The notes under the pieces were generated by a model. It had not been told where the DNA came from. It searched no databases and was given only the letters and a program-made list of their open reading frames with translations. 37,367 bases of DNA from Mayfieldus profundus (GTDB lineage Bacteria; Actinomycetota; Thermoleophilia; Solirubrobacterales; 70-9), in the NCBI GenBank assembly GCA_038040325.1, contig JBBPIM010000020.1, positions 1 to 37,367 on the forward strand, read 5' to 3'. Every line of letters begins with the position of its first letter. The stretch's first letter is position 1. Positions 1 through 6,836 of the stretch are shown here, piece by piece. Both the position numbers and the translations under genes were made by a program.

Positions 1-2558
1 AGGATCCCGAAGCGCTGGTTGATCGTCGGCTCCTGGGGGATCCCGAAGACGCGGGCGAACTTGTACTTCAGCGGGCAGGTCCGGTACAGCTCCAGGTCCG
101 AGGCCGAGAGCGCAAGCCCGTCGCCGCGCCGCGGCAAAAACGCCTCCAGCGAGGGCTCCTCGCGGGCCGCGATCAGCTCGCGGCGGCGACCGCGGTCGCG
201 CTCCTCGTCGAGCACGTAGTCGTCCAGCGCCGAGGTCTCCAGCTCGGCCTGCTGCTCGGGGGTGGCGACCTGGCGCAGCAGCCCGTTGATGGCGTCGATC
301 ACGTCGGCCGCCGACTCGTCGCCCTGGCGCTGGGCGAGCGCCGCCAGCTTCAGCAGCTCCAGGTAGCGGGCGATCGCGCGGTTGACGTCGAGCGCCGTGT
401 CGAGGCGCAGCTCCGACAGCTCGCGGCCGGCCTTCCAGGACGCCTCCAGCACCTCGTCGCGCAGCATCCGGTAGGTCGCGTGCAGCCCCTCGGCCGGGCC
501 GAACAGCTCCTCGTCGTGGATCTCCTCCTCGGCGCCCAGCACGGTGCGCGCCTCCTCGTAGAAGGGGGAGGGGCGGGCGACGCCTTCGCGGCCGCGCTCC
601 ACCCACGACAGCACGATGCAGGAGCGGCCGCGGGTCATCGCCACCGCAAGCGCACGGCGGCGCGCCGCCAGCCACCCCTCCTCGCCGCCGGGCGGGGCGG
701 CCTCGCCGAGCAGCTCGGGCGGCACCGGAGGCGGCCCGGCCGGCCCGCCGCCGGGCATCGCCGAGCGGTCGAGGCCCAGCAGGTAGACGTGCTCGAACTC
801 CAGGCCCTTGGCGTCGGCCAGCGCGATCACCGACACCGCGCCCGGTGCCGGGTCCTCGTCCTCGCTGCCGATCTGCACGCCGGCGTCGGCGACGGCGCTG
901 AGGTAGCGGACGAAGTCGCGCGTGGAGCCCTGCGGCTCGCGGCGGGTCCAGGCCGAGGCCAGCTCGGCCAGCCGCGAGAGGCTGAGCAGCCGCTCCGCCG
1001 CCTCCGGCTGGGCCGCGAAGAGCCGCTGCCGGCGCAGCCCGATCCGCTCCACCAGTCGCCGCACGAAGACGTCGGCGCGGCGCTCCTCGAGTGCCGCCGA
1101 CGCGGCGCGGTACAGCCTCAGAAAGCCGGCCAGCCGCTCGCGGGCGTCGGGCGGGATCTGGGGGCTCTCCAGCGCCGCCTCGGCGGCCGAGGCCATGTCG
1201 AGCTTGCGGCGGCGCGAGATCGTCGTCAGCCGCGCCAGGTCAACGGAGCGAAGCTCGACCGGCGGGCGGGTCAGCGCCCGCGTCGCGGCGGCGGAGTCGT
1301 CGGGATCGGCGAGCAGGCGCAGCCAGGCGATCGCGTCGCGCACCTCGGGGCGGCGGAAGAGCGCCGCCGGCCCGGCGAGGCGGAAGGGAACGCTGCGCTC
1401 CTCCATCGCCGCCGCCACCGCGCCGCCGTGGCGGCTCGGCTCGTCGACGATCACGCAGACCTCCTCGGGGCCGACGCCGCCGGCGACCAGGTGCTCGACC
1501 TCTCGCGCCACCGCCTGCGCCTGGGCACGCTCGTTGCCGCAGCGCCAGAAGCGCACCGGCACCTCGCTCTCCTCGGCGCGGCCGGGCTTCTCCAGCCGGT
1601 CGCCGATCGCCGCGACGACCGCCCGCGCGGCGTCGACGAGGTCCTGGCCGCCGCGGAAGACGCGGTCCAGCACGACGACGTCGGCCTCGGGGTGCAGGTC
1701 GCGGAACAGCGCCGCGCTGCGCGACCCGGTTCCGCGCACCGACGAGTCGTCGTCCAGCGCGCAGAGCAGGTTGGCGGTGTCGGCGGCCAGCTCCCCCAGC
1801 ACCGCCCAGCGGGCCAGGGCCACGTCCTCCAGCTCGTCAACCATCAGGTGCCGGAAGCGGCTCGCCACCTCGCGGCGCACGTCGGCGCGCTCGGCCAGCA
1901 ACCGGCGCAGCACCAGGGTCACGTCGCCGGCGTCGAGGCTCCCCGCCGCGCCGAGGATCTGGTCGTGTCGCGCGTACAGCTCGGCGAACTCGCGCTCACG
2001 CCGGGCGGCCTCCAACGCCGCCTCGTCGCGTGCGCCCTGCTGGCGCTCGCGCGCCCAGGCGTCCAGCGTCTCGGCGCTCACCGCGTCGGCCTTGAGCGCG
2101 TCGATGCGCCGCAGCAACCGGGCGAGGAGTCCCGCTGGGTTCCCTCGAATCTCGTGATGGCGCAGGGGCAGCTCGTCGGTGCGGTCGAGCAGCATCGCGA
2201 GGCGCTCCGCCAGGCCCACCGTCTCGAAGAAAGGATCGAGCCCCGCCTCGGCGGCGTGGTCGCGCAGCAGCCGCTCTCCGATCGACTCCCAGGTCCCGAT
2301 CCACAGCTCCTCGTAGGGACGGTCGAGCAGCGCCTCCGCGCGTTCGCGCAGCCGCCGCGCCGCGGCCCGCGAGGTGGTCAGCACCAGCACCCGCTCGGGC
2401 CCGATCCCCTCGGCGGCCAGCGAGGCCAGCCGCCGCGCCAGCACCTCGCTCTTGCCGGTGGCGGCAGCGCCCAGCACCAGCAGCGGGCCCTCGCCGTGGG
2501 CGATGGCGCGTTGCTGGGCGTCGGTCATGGCAGGCTCCGCCGGCCTCTTCTCGGGCAT
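1..2558 (-). CDS. UvrD/AddA-type DNA helicase with RecB-like nuclease domain (partial)
   Basis: Superfamily 1A DNA helicase, probably a helicase-nuclease of the AddAB/AdnAB kind that processes DNA ends for recombination. The protein runs off the left edge after about 850 residues. Counting from the inner ATG at 2528, Walker A GAAATGKS lies at 20-27. Motif II reads MVDELED near 229-235, where the family normally has DExQD. Motif III reads LDDDSS where a Gln is usual. Motif V (ADAKGLEFEHVYLLGL) and motif VI (AMTRGRS) are good. The last visible stretch (SASDLELYRTCPLKYKF) looks like the opening of a PD-(D/E)XK RecB-family nuclease, including its first Cys; the catalytic residues lie outside the window. 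Start: ATG 2558 has a TAGCGT -10-like hexamer 9 bases upstream (leaderless); ATG 2528 has a GGAG ribosome site instead. It is divergent from the phosphatase gene. The Gln losses could mean a weakened motor, as in one subunit of a paired enzyme (inference). Confidence 0.85.
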   Translation of the reverse strand, partial: MPEKRPAEPAMTDAQQRAIAHGEGPLLVLGAAATGKSEVLARRLASLAAEGIGPERVLVLTTSRAAARRLRERAEALLDRPYEELWIGTWESIGERLLRDHAAEAGLDPFFETVGLAERLAMLLDRTDELPLRHHEIRGNPAGLLARLLRRIDALKADAVSAETLDAWARERQQGARDEAALEAARREREFAELYARHDQILGAAGSLDAGDVTLVLRRLLAERADVRREVASRFRHLMVDELEDVALARWAVLGELAADTANLLCALDDDSSVRGTGSRSAALFRDLHPEADVVVLDRVFRGGQDLVDAARAVVAAIGDRLEKPGRAEESEVPVRFWRCGNERAQAQAVAREVEHLVAGGVGPEEVCVIVDEPSRHGGAVAAAMEERSVPFRLAGPAALFRRPEVRDAIAWLRLLADPDDSAAATRALTRPPVELRSVDLARLTTISRRRKLDMASAAEAALESPQIPPDARERLAGFLRLYRAASAALEERRADVFVRRLVERIGLRRQRLFAAQPEAAERLLSLSRLAELASAWTRREPQGSTRDFVRYLSAVADAGVQIGSEDEDPAPGAVSVIALADAKGLEFEHVYLLGLDRSAMPGGGPAGPPPVPPELLGEAAPPGGEEGWLAARRRALAVAMTRGRSCIVLSWVERGREGVARPSPFYEEARTVLGAEEEIHDEELFGPAEGLHATYRMLRDEVLEASWKAGRELSELRLDTALDVNRAIARYLELLKLAALAQRQGDESAADVIDAINGLLRQVATPEQQAELETSALDDYVLDEERDRGRRRELIAAREEPSLEAFLPRRGDGLALSASDLELYRTCPLKYKFARVFGIPQEPTINQRFGI

Positions 2559-2607
2559 GGACCTCTAACGCTAGCGTCCGGCGCCGCCGCTGATCTAGCA
2601 TGAGGCC
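2559..2607. promoter_or_regulatory. Divergent promoter region with two leaderless-type -10 boxes
   Basis: The 49 bases between the helicase and phosphatase genes carry TAGCAT at 2596-2601 on the plus strand, 6 bases before ATG 2608. On the minus strand TAGCGT (2573-2568) lies 9 bases before ATG 2558. Both fit the actinobacterial TANNNT -10, with transcription starting at or next to the start codon. No convincing -35 is seen. Confidence 0.4.
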
Positions 2608-3489
2608 ATGTCCTCTTCGCAGGGCCCGGAGGCAGCACCCGCCTCCGCGGCCGACCCGACCGCAGCCGACTGGCCGGCGATCTGCCGGCGCATCGTTGCC
2701 GTGCACAAGGAGCTGTTCGCCGATGTCACCGGCGTCGCCGCGCGTACCCAGTACGAGGGGATCGGCGAGGGCGGCGACTTCTCGCTGGTGATCGACCGCC
2801 GCTGCGAGGACGTGATCTTCGCCGAGCTGCAGCAGCTCGCCTCCGCCGGCGCCTCATTCACCGCGGTCTCCGAGGAGCGCGGCGAGGTCGAGATGGGCGA
2901 GCCCGGCTCGCCGACGCGGGTGGTGATCGACCCGATTGACGGCTCGCTCAACGCGCGCCGCACGATTCCCTCCCACAGCCTCTCGATCGCGGTCGCATCG
3001 GGCGGCTCGATGGCCGACGTCGAGTTCGGCTACGTCTACGACTTCGGCGCCGGCGAGGAGTTCATCGCCCGCCGCGGCGAAGGTGCGCAGCGCGACGGCG
3101 AGCCGATCCAGGCCCGCCTGCAGGAGTCCGACCGGGCGCTGGAGATCCTCGGCGTCGAGGCCGCCAAGCCGGAGCTGCTGCTGCCGCTGGTGCAGGCGCT
3201 GCAGGGCGATGTCTACCGGCTGAGGGTGATCGGGTCGCTGGCGATCAGCCTCTGCTACCTGGCCTGCGGGCGCTTCGATGCGATGCTCGGGCTGCGCCAC
3301 GCGCGCTCGGTCGACGTCGCCGCCGGGCAGCTGATCGCCCGCGAGGCCGGGGCGAAGGTCGCGTTCGGCGACCTCGATCCCGAGGCGGCCGGGCTCGGCC
3401 TCGACGAGCGCTATCCGATGGCCGGCGCCGTCACCGAAGAGGGACTGGAGATCGTGCTGGCCGCCCTCTCGGCGGTGGAGGGCGGATGA
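2608..3489 (+). CDS. Inositol monophosphatase family protein
   Basis: Metal-dependent sugar- or inositol-phosphate phosphatase of the IMPase/FBPase fold, 293 aa, the usual size. Family marks: acidic pair SEE near 88-90, the metal-binding signature IDPIDGS at 107-113 (family DPIDGT), and the C-terminal block GSLAISLCYLACGRFDAML (about 209-227) followed by RSVDVAAG with the third metal Asp near 236, where the family usually has WD. The first 25 residues are Ala/Pro-rich and dispensable-looking. The Trp-to-Val change before Asp236 and the unusual SEERGE instead of GEE suggest a divergent substrate; fructose-1,6-bisphosphate, inositol phosphate or PAP cannot be told apart. It overlaps the next gene by ATGA (3486-3489), so the two are coupled. 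Confidence 0.85.
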   Translation: MSSSQGPEAAPASAADPTAADWPAICRRIVAVHKELFADVTGVAARTQYEGIGEGGDFSLVIDRRCEDVIFAELQQLASAGASFTAVSEERGEVEMGEPGSPTRVVIDPIDGSLNARRTIPSHSLSIAVASGGSMADVEFGYVYDFGAGEEFIARRGEGAQRDGEPIQARLQESDRALEILGVEAAKPELLLPLVQALQGDVYRLRVIGSLAISLCYLACGRFDAMLGLRHARSVDVAAGQLIAREAGAKVAFGDLDPEAAGLGLDERYPMAGAVTEEGLEIVLAALSAVEGG

Positions 3490-4547
3490 GCCAGGCCGAG
3501 GTGATCGACTGGGGGTTGGCGGAGCGGATCGCACGCACCCTGGCCGGCAACGGGTCGGGCAAGCGCCAGGTGCGACGGGCCGACCTGCGCCGCGCGGCGC
3601 GCGGCAGCGTCGGGCTGGTCCGCGACTACACCGGCCTGGAGCCGAAGGGGCGCCTGCCCTCCGCCGAGGTCGTCGACCGTCGCGAGTGGATCGACGCGAA
3701 CATGCAGGCCCTGCGCTCGATGGCCTCCCCGGCCGAGCGCAACCTCGCCTCCTCTCTGGACCTTCCCGGGCCGTTCGGGCCCGGGCTGCGCGCCGCCGCG
3801 GGGGCGGCGGCGGGGGTCGAGCTGGGGCTGGTCACCGCCTACCTCGCCCAGCGGGTGCTGGGCCAGTACGACGTCGCCCTGATCGGCCCGCGCCGGCCGG
3901 CGCGCCTGCTCTTCGTCGCCCCCAACCTCGCCGACGCCCAGAGCCGTCTCGGGGCCGAGCGCGAGCCGTTCCTGCGCTGGATCGCGCTTCACGAGGCGAC
4001 CCACGTGGTGCAGTTCGGCGCCGTCCCCTGGCTGCGCGACCACATCGGCGGTCTCGCCGAGGAGCTTCTGGCCGACGCCTTCTCCGGGGTGCGGATGGGC
4101 GACCTGGCCCGCTCCGCGCGCCGCCTGCTCACTCCCGACCCGCGCCGCATCGTCGCCGCCCTGCGCCGCGGCGAATGGACCTCCCCGTTCGTGGGCGAGC
4201 GGCGCCGGCGCCTGGTGCGCCGCCTCCAAGCCACGATGGCGGTCGTCGAGGGCTACTCCGAACACGTGATGGACGCGGTGGGGGCCGAGCTCGACCCCGC
4301 CTTCGGCGAGCTGCGCGAGGGCGTCGAGCGCCGGCGCGACCAGCGTGGCCCGATCGAGGCGCTGCTCGGCCGCCTGCTCGGCCTCGACCTGAAGATGCGC
4401 CAGTACCGGCTCGGCAAGGCCTTCTGCGACGAGGTGGCGGAGAAGCGGGGGATCGAGACCCTGAACCGCGTCTGGTCCGAGCCGGCGGCGCTGCCGCGTC
4501 CCTCCGAGCTGGAGCGGCCCGGCCGCTGGCTCGCCCGGGTCGCCTAG
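3486..4547 (+). CDS. DUF2342-type zinc-dependent metalloprotease
   Basis: A 353-aa protein of the actinobacterial family annotated as zinc-dependent metalloprotease or coenzyme F420 biosynthesis-associated protein (DUF2342). The zincin motif HEATH is at 169-173 inside WIALHEATHVVQF, and an acidic EELLADAF at about 192-199 may give the third zinc ligand. No signal peptide or membrane segment is seen, so it is probably cytoplasmic. Its start ATG overlaps the phosphatase stop, so translation is likely coupled. At the other end the four bases CTAG (4544-4547) contain both its TAG stop and the TAG stop of the convergent hydrolase. The substrate is unknown; the F420 link comes from family naming, and no F420 gene is in view. 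Confidence 0.8.
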   Translation: MSQAEVIDWGLAERIARTLAGNGSGKRQVRRADLRRAARGSVGLVRDYTGLEPKGRLPSAEVVDRREWIDANMQALRSMASPAERNLASSLDLPGPFGPGLRAAAGAAAGVELGLVTAYLAQRVLGQYDVALIGPRRPARLLFVAPNLADAQSRLGAEREPFLRWIALHEATHVVQFGAVPWLRDHIGGLAEELLADAFSGVRMGDLARSARRLLTPDPRRIVAALRRGEWTSPFVGERRRRLVRRLQATMAVVEGYSEHVMDAVGAELDPAFGELREGVERRRDQRGPIEALLGRLLGLDLKMRQYRLGKAFCDEVAEKRGIETLNRVWSEPAALPRPSELERPGRWLARVA

Positions 4548-5374
4548 ACCCGCTCGTCGAGCCAGGCGACCACGTCGGCCAGCACCCGGTCGCCCTCGGG
4601 CTCGAAGAGGATCTCGTGGTAGAGGCCGTTGTAGATGCGCAGGTCCTTGTCCTGCGAGGAGGCCCACCCGTGCACCAGCCGGGATCCCTCGGGGGGCGCG
4701 ATGCGGTCGGCGCCACCGTGCATCACGAGCAGCGGCAGGGTCAGGTTGGGGACCCGCTCGGGAAACGACTCCACGGCGCCGGTCAGCGAGGCGACGGTGC
4801 GGGCGGAAAGCTTGCCGTGGTGGACGAGCGGATCGGTCTCGTAGTCGAGGACGACCCGCGGGTCGCGACTGACCGCATCGGTCTCGACCCCGTAGATCCC
4901 GACCCCGGGGGCGACCGCGCTGAGCAGTTTCGAAAGCCCGCGCTCCAGGGGGGAAGCGTTGTCGAGCACCGCCGTGACCCCGGAGAGCAGCAGCCCGTCG
5001 ATCTCCTGCTGGCTCTCGCAGGCGTATACGAGCGAGATCATTGCCCCCATGCTGTGGCCGAGCAGCAGCAGCGGGGTGCCGTCGGTCTCGCCGCGGGCCA
5101 GGGCGATCAGCGCGCGAAGGTCTGCGGCCGCCTCATCGACGTCGTCGATCCTCGCCCTCTTTCCCTCCGAGCGCCCATGGCCGCGGTGGTCCAGCGCGTG
5201 CACGGCGTAGCCGGCGCCGACCAGCCCGCGGGCGACGCCGTCGTAGCGGGTCGAATGCTCGCCGGCTCCGTGGGCGATCACCACCGTGGCCCGACGGTCC
5301 GAGTCTGGGAGCCATGCCTGCCGGTAGAGCTCCAGCCCGCCGCCGCCCTCGATATGGCCCTCCCGGTGCTCCAT
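4544..5374 (-). CDS. Alpha/beta hydrolase, monoacylglycerol lipase-like (Hydrolase_4)
   Basis: Serine hydrolase of the lysophospholipase/monoacylglycerol lipase group (serine aminopeptidase S33 fold), about 276 aa. Numbering from the longer start at 5383: oxyanion region IAHGAGEHSTRY (36-47), LDHRGHGRSEG (64-74), nucleophile Ser111 in GHSMG, acid Asp226 in HGGADRIAPP, and His256 in YHEILFEPE. The triad is complete and correctly ordered. No signal peptide. I prefer ATG 5374 because TAGGAT (5387-5382) sits 7 bases upstream, the same leaderless layout as at other genes here; ATG 5383 would overlap that box. The gene is divergent from the basic-protein gene, and the palindrome at 5428-5439 lies about 50 bases upstream, so it could share that control. 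Confidence 0.85.
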   Translation of the reverse strand: MEHREGHIEGGGGLELYRQAWLPDSDRRATVVIAHGAGEHSTRYDGVARGLVGAGYAVHALDHRGHGRSEGKRARIDDVDEAAADLRALIALARGETDGTPLLLLGHSMGAMISLVYACESQQEIDGLLLSGVTAVLDNASPLERGLSKLLSAVAPGVGIYGVETDAVSRDPRVVLDYETDPLVHHGKLSARTVASLTGAVESFPERVPNLTLPLLVMHGGADRIAPPEGSRLVHGWASSQDKDLRIYNGLYHEILFEPEGDRVLADVVAWLDERV

Positions 5375-5381
5375 TCCGCCC

Positions 5382-5387
5382 ATCCTA
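5382..5387 (-). promoter_or_regulatory. Putative -10 box (TAGGAT) of the hydrolase gene
   Basis: TAGGAT on the minus strand, 7 bases before ATG 5374. It matches TANNNT and predicts a leaderless transcript. Confidence 0.35.
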
Positions 5388-5427
5388 GGCGCGAGCGGCT
5401 GTAACCGGTCCGGCCGGGAGGTTTAAG

Positions 5428-5439
5428 AACATATGTTCG
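5428..5439. promoter_or_regulatory. Putative LexA (SOS) box GAACATATGTTC
   Basis: A perfect 12-bp palindrome followed by G. It fits the Gram-positive/actinobacterial LexA consensus CGAACRNRYGTTYG at every position except the first C (A here). It lies in an AT-rich patch between the divergent hydrolase and basic-protein genes, 83 bases before ATG 5523. TATGTT (5446-5451) or TAGATT (5451-5456) could be the -10 box, which would put the palindrome over the -35 region, where a repressor would block transcription. The match is seen; the regulator is inferred. Confidence 0.55.
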
Positions 5440-5522
5440 GGTTATATGTTAGATTCGACATGCTTAGAAATAAGTAGATAAGAGAAAAAGCAACCCAACC
5501 CCGAGGGGGTTAAGAGAACACC

Positions 5523-6071
5523 ATGGCAACCAGCCAGAGCACCAGGAACACCACGCAGCGCAAGACCGCGACTGCGAAGAAGTCCACGACCAAGACCACC
5601 CCGCGGGTTCAGAAGAACCCGGTGCAGCGCGCCGTTGAGACCACCGTCGACGTTCCCGTCGGCGCCGCCCTCAACGTCGTCGAGCGCGTTCAGGAGCTGA
5701 TCGACCCCTGGACCAACCGCCGCACCGCCGAGCGTGAGCTGCGCAGCTACCGCACGCAGCTGACCCGGGGCGTGAACCGTGCCGAGCGTCGTGGCGCCAC
5801 CGCCCGCCGCAAGGCCACCACGCAGGCCAAGCGGACCCGCACCCGCGTCGAGCGCGACGTTCGCCGCGTCGAGCGCGAGGCGCGCAAGCGCCAGCGCACG
5901 ACGGCGACCACGCTGCGGCAGAACCGCCGCAAGGCCCAGACGCAGTTGCGCAAGGTCAGCCGGCGCGCGGACAAGGTCCAGTCGGACGTCCAGAAGGCCG
6001 TCGAGGACCAGTCCTCGCGCGCCCAGGAGTTCGTGGACCAGGTCAGCGAGCAGGTCGCTTCGCTGCGCTAA
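5523..6071 (+). CDS. Very basic, coiled-coil, histone-like protein of unknown function
   Basis: A 182-aa protein. Residues 1-35 are Thr/Lys/Gln-rich and probably disordered, like a histone H1 or Ku tail. Residues about 36-63 (AVETTVDVPVGAALNVVERV and on to LIDPW) form an amphipathic segment. From about 65 to the end it is one long Arg-rich helix with heptad-like spacing, ending in a more acidic stretch (EDQSSRAQEFVDQVSEQVASLR, last 22 residues). There are no Cys residues and no signal peptide. The composition suggests DNA or polyanion binding, such as a nucleoid-associated protein; a phasin-like granule protein is an alternative. Codons end almost only in G/C, as in well-expressed genes. The upstream patch is AT-rich and carries a LexA-like palindrome, and tandem hairpins follow the stop, so it is probably transcribed alone. 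Confidence 0.7.
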   Translation: MATSQSTRNTTQRKTATAKKSTTKTTPRVQKNPVQRAVETTVDVPVGAALNVVERVQELIDPWTNRRTAERELRSYRTQLTRGVNRAERRGATARRKATTQAKRTRTRVERDVRRVEREARKRQRTTATTLRQNRRKAQTQLRKVSRRADKVQSDVQKAVEDQSSRAQEFVDQVSEQVASLR

Positions 6072-6082
6072 CCGCGCTTAAC

Positions 6083-6114
6083 CCGGGCGGTCGTGCGGAG
6101 AGACCGCCGCCCGG
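6083..6114 (+). terminator. Hairpin after the basic-protein gene
   Basis: CCGGGCGGTC (6083-6092) pairs with GACCGCCGCCCGG (6102-6114) with one bulge, 11 bases after the stop codon. No T-tract follows. It may act together with the stronger hairpin at 6161-6189. Confidence 0.4.
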
Positions 6115-6160
6115 AGAGATCTGCCGGCACCCGCCGGTAGAAACAGCACCTCCTCCCCCG

Positions 6161-6189
6161 CCAACCGCCCCCATCGTGGGGGCGGTTGG
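6161..6189 (+). terminator. Strong hairpin, probable transcription terminator
   Basis: A perfect 13-bp GC-rich stem (CCAACCGCCCCCA against TGGGGGCGGTTGG) with a TCG loop, followed by TCTGTGTTGG. The T-run is weak, as is common in actinobacteria. It marks the end of the core block just left of the recombinase remnant. Confidence 0.6.
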
Positions 6190-6316
6190 TCTGTGTTGGG
6201 GTTGGATGAGGCCTAGCATGTGTATGTGGTCGGAAAACGTAGAAGCCGGCGCGCACTCAAGCCTTACCCGCGAGCCACGCCGCGAGTAAGCCTCGAGGAA
6301 TTCGCGGCGCGGATCC

Positions 6317-6775
6317 GTGTGCGAGGCGCTCGTTGTAGCCAAGCTCGACCGCCTCTCACGTTCCATGCTCGACTTCACGGCGCTGATGGAAAGGGCGCAA
6401 AAGCAGTCCTGGGCGCTGGTTGCTCTCGACTGCGCGGTGGACACGACCACGCCAGCCGGGGAAGCGATGGCGCACGTTCTAGCAACGTTCGCTCAGTTTG
6501 AGCGGCGGCTAATCGGGCAGCGCACAAAGGATGCGCTCTCCGCCAAGAGAGCCCAGGGCGTCCGGTTGGGCAGGCCGCCCGCAATACCAGAGCCAGTGGT
6601 GAGGCGAATTCAGCGCGAGCGTGATGCCGGGAAATCGATGGCCGCAATCGCCGATTCACTCAACGCAGCAGGGGTGCCGACAGCTCATGGCGGGAGCCAG
6701 TGGTGGCCAGCAACGGTGCGGGCTGTACTGGAGCGCAGCCGGAAACAGCTCTCCCGCAGCCGCCTACGCCAATAG
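6317..6775 (+). pseudogene. Serine recombinase/resolvase, 5'-truncated remnant
   Basis: The readable part (about 152 residues from GTG 6317) matches the second half of a resolvase-type catalytic domain (ALVVAKLDRLSRSMLDF, then AHVLATFAQFERRLIGQRT) and a C-terminal helix-turn-helix (GRPPAIPEPVVRRI, then SMAAIADSLNAAGVPTAHG). The first 55-65 residues, which should carry the R-V-S-T motif with the catalytic serine, are missing. An in-frame TAA lies at 6287-6289, and I found no frame upstream that supplies the motif. It is therefore probably inactive unless it works as a domain fragment. It sits at the left edge of the island and is convergent with the R-M gene, so it is a likely relic of the integrase or resolvase that brought the island. 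Confidence 0.75.
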
Positions 6776-6836
6776 GCGTTCTGAGACGTCCCGTTAGGCG
6801 CGGAACTCGTCACATCTGTCGAGAGCGCCGGACTTC

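Noticed and set aside
480..2603. Long plus-strand open frame of 707 codons opposite the helicase gene
   Set aside because: The sequence is Arg/Ala/Gly/His-rich noise with no motif. The minus strand carries a complete set of helicase motifs. It is a GC-driven shadow, as are similar long frames opposite the glycosyltransferases.
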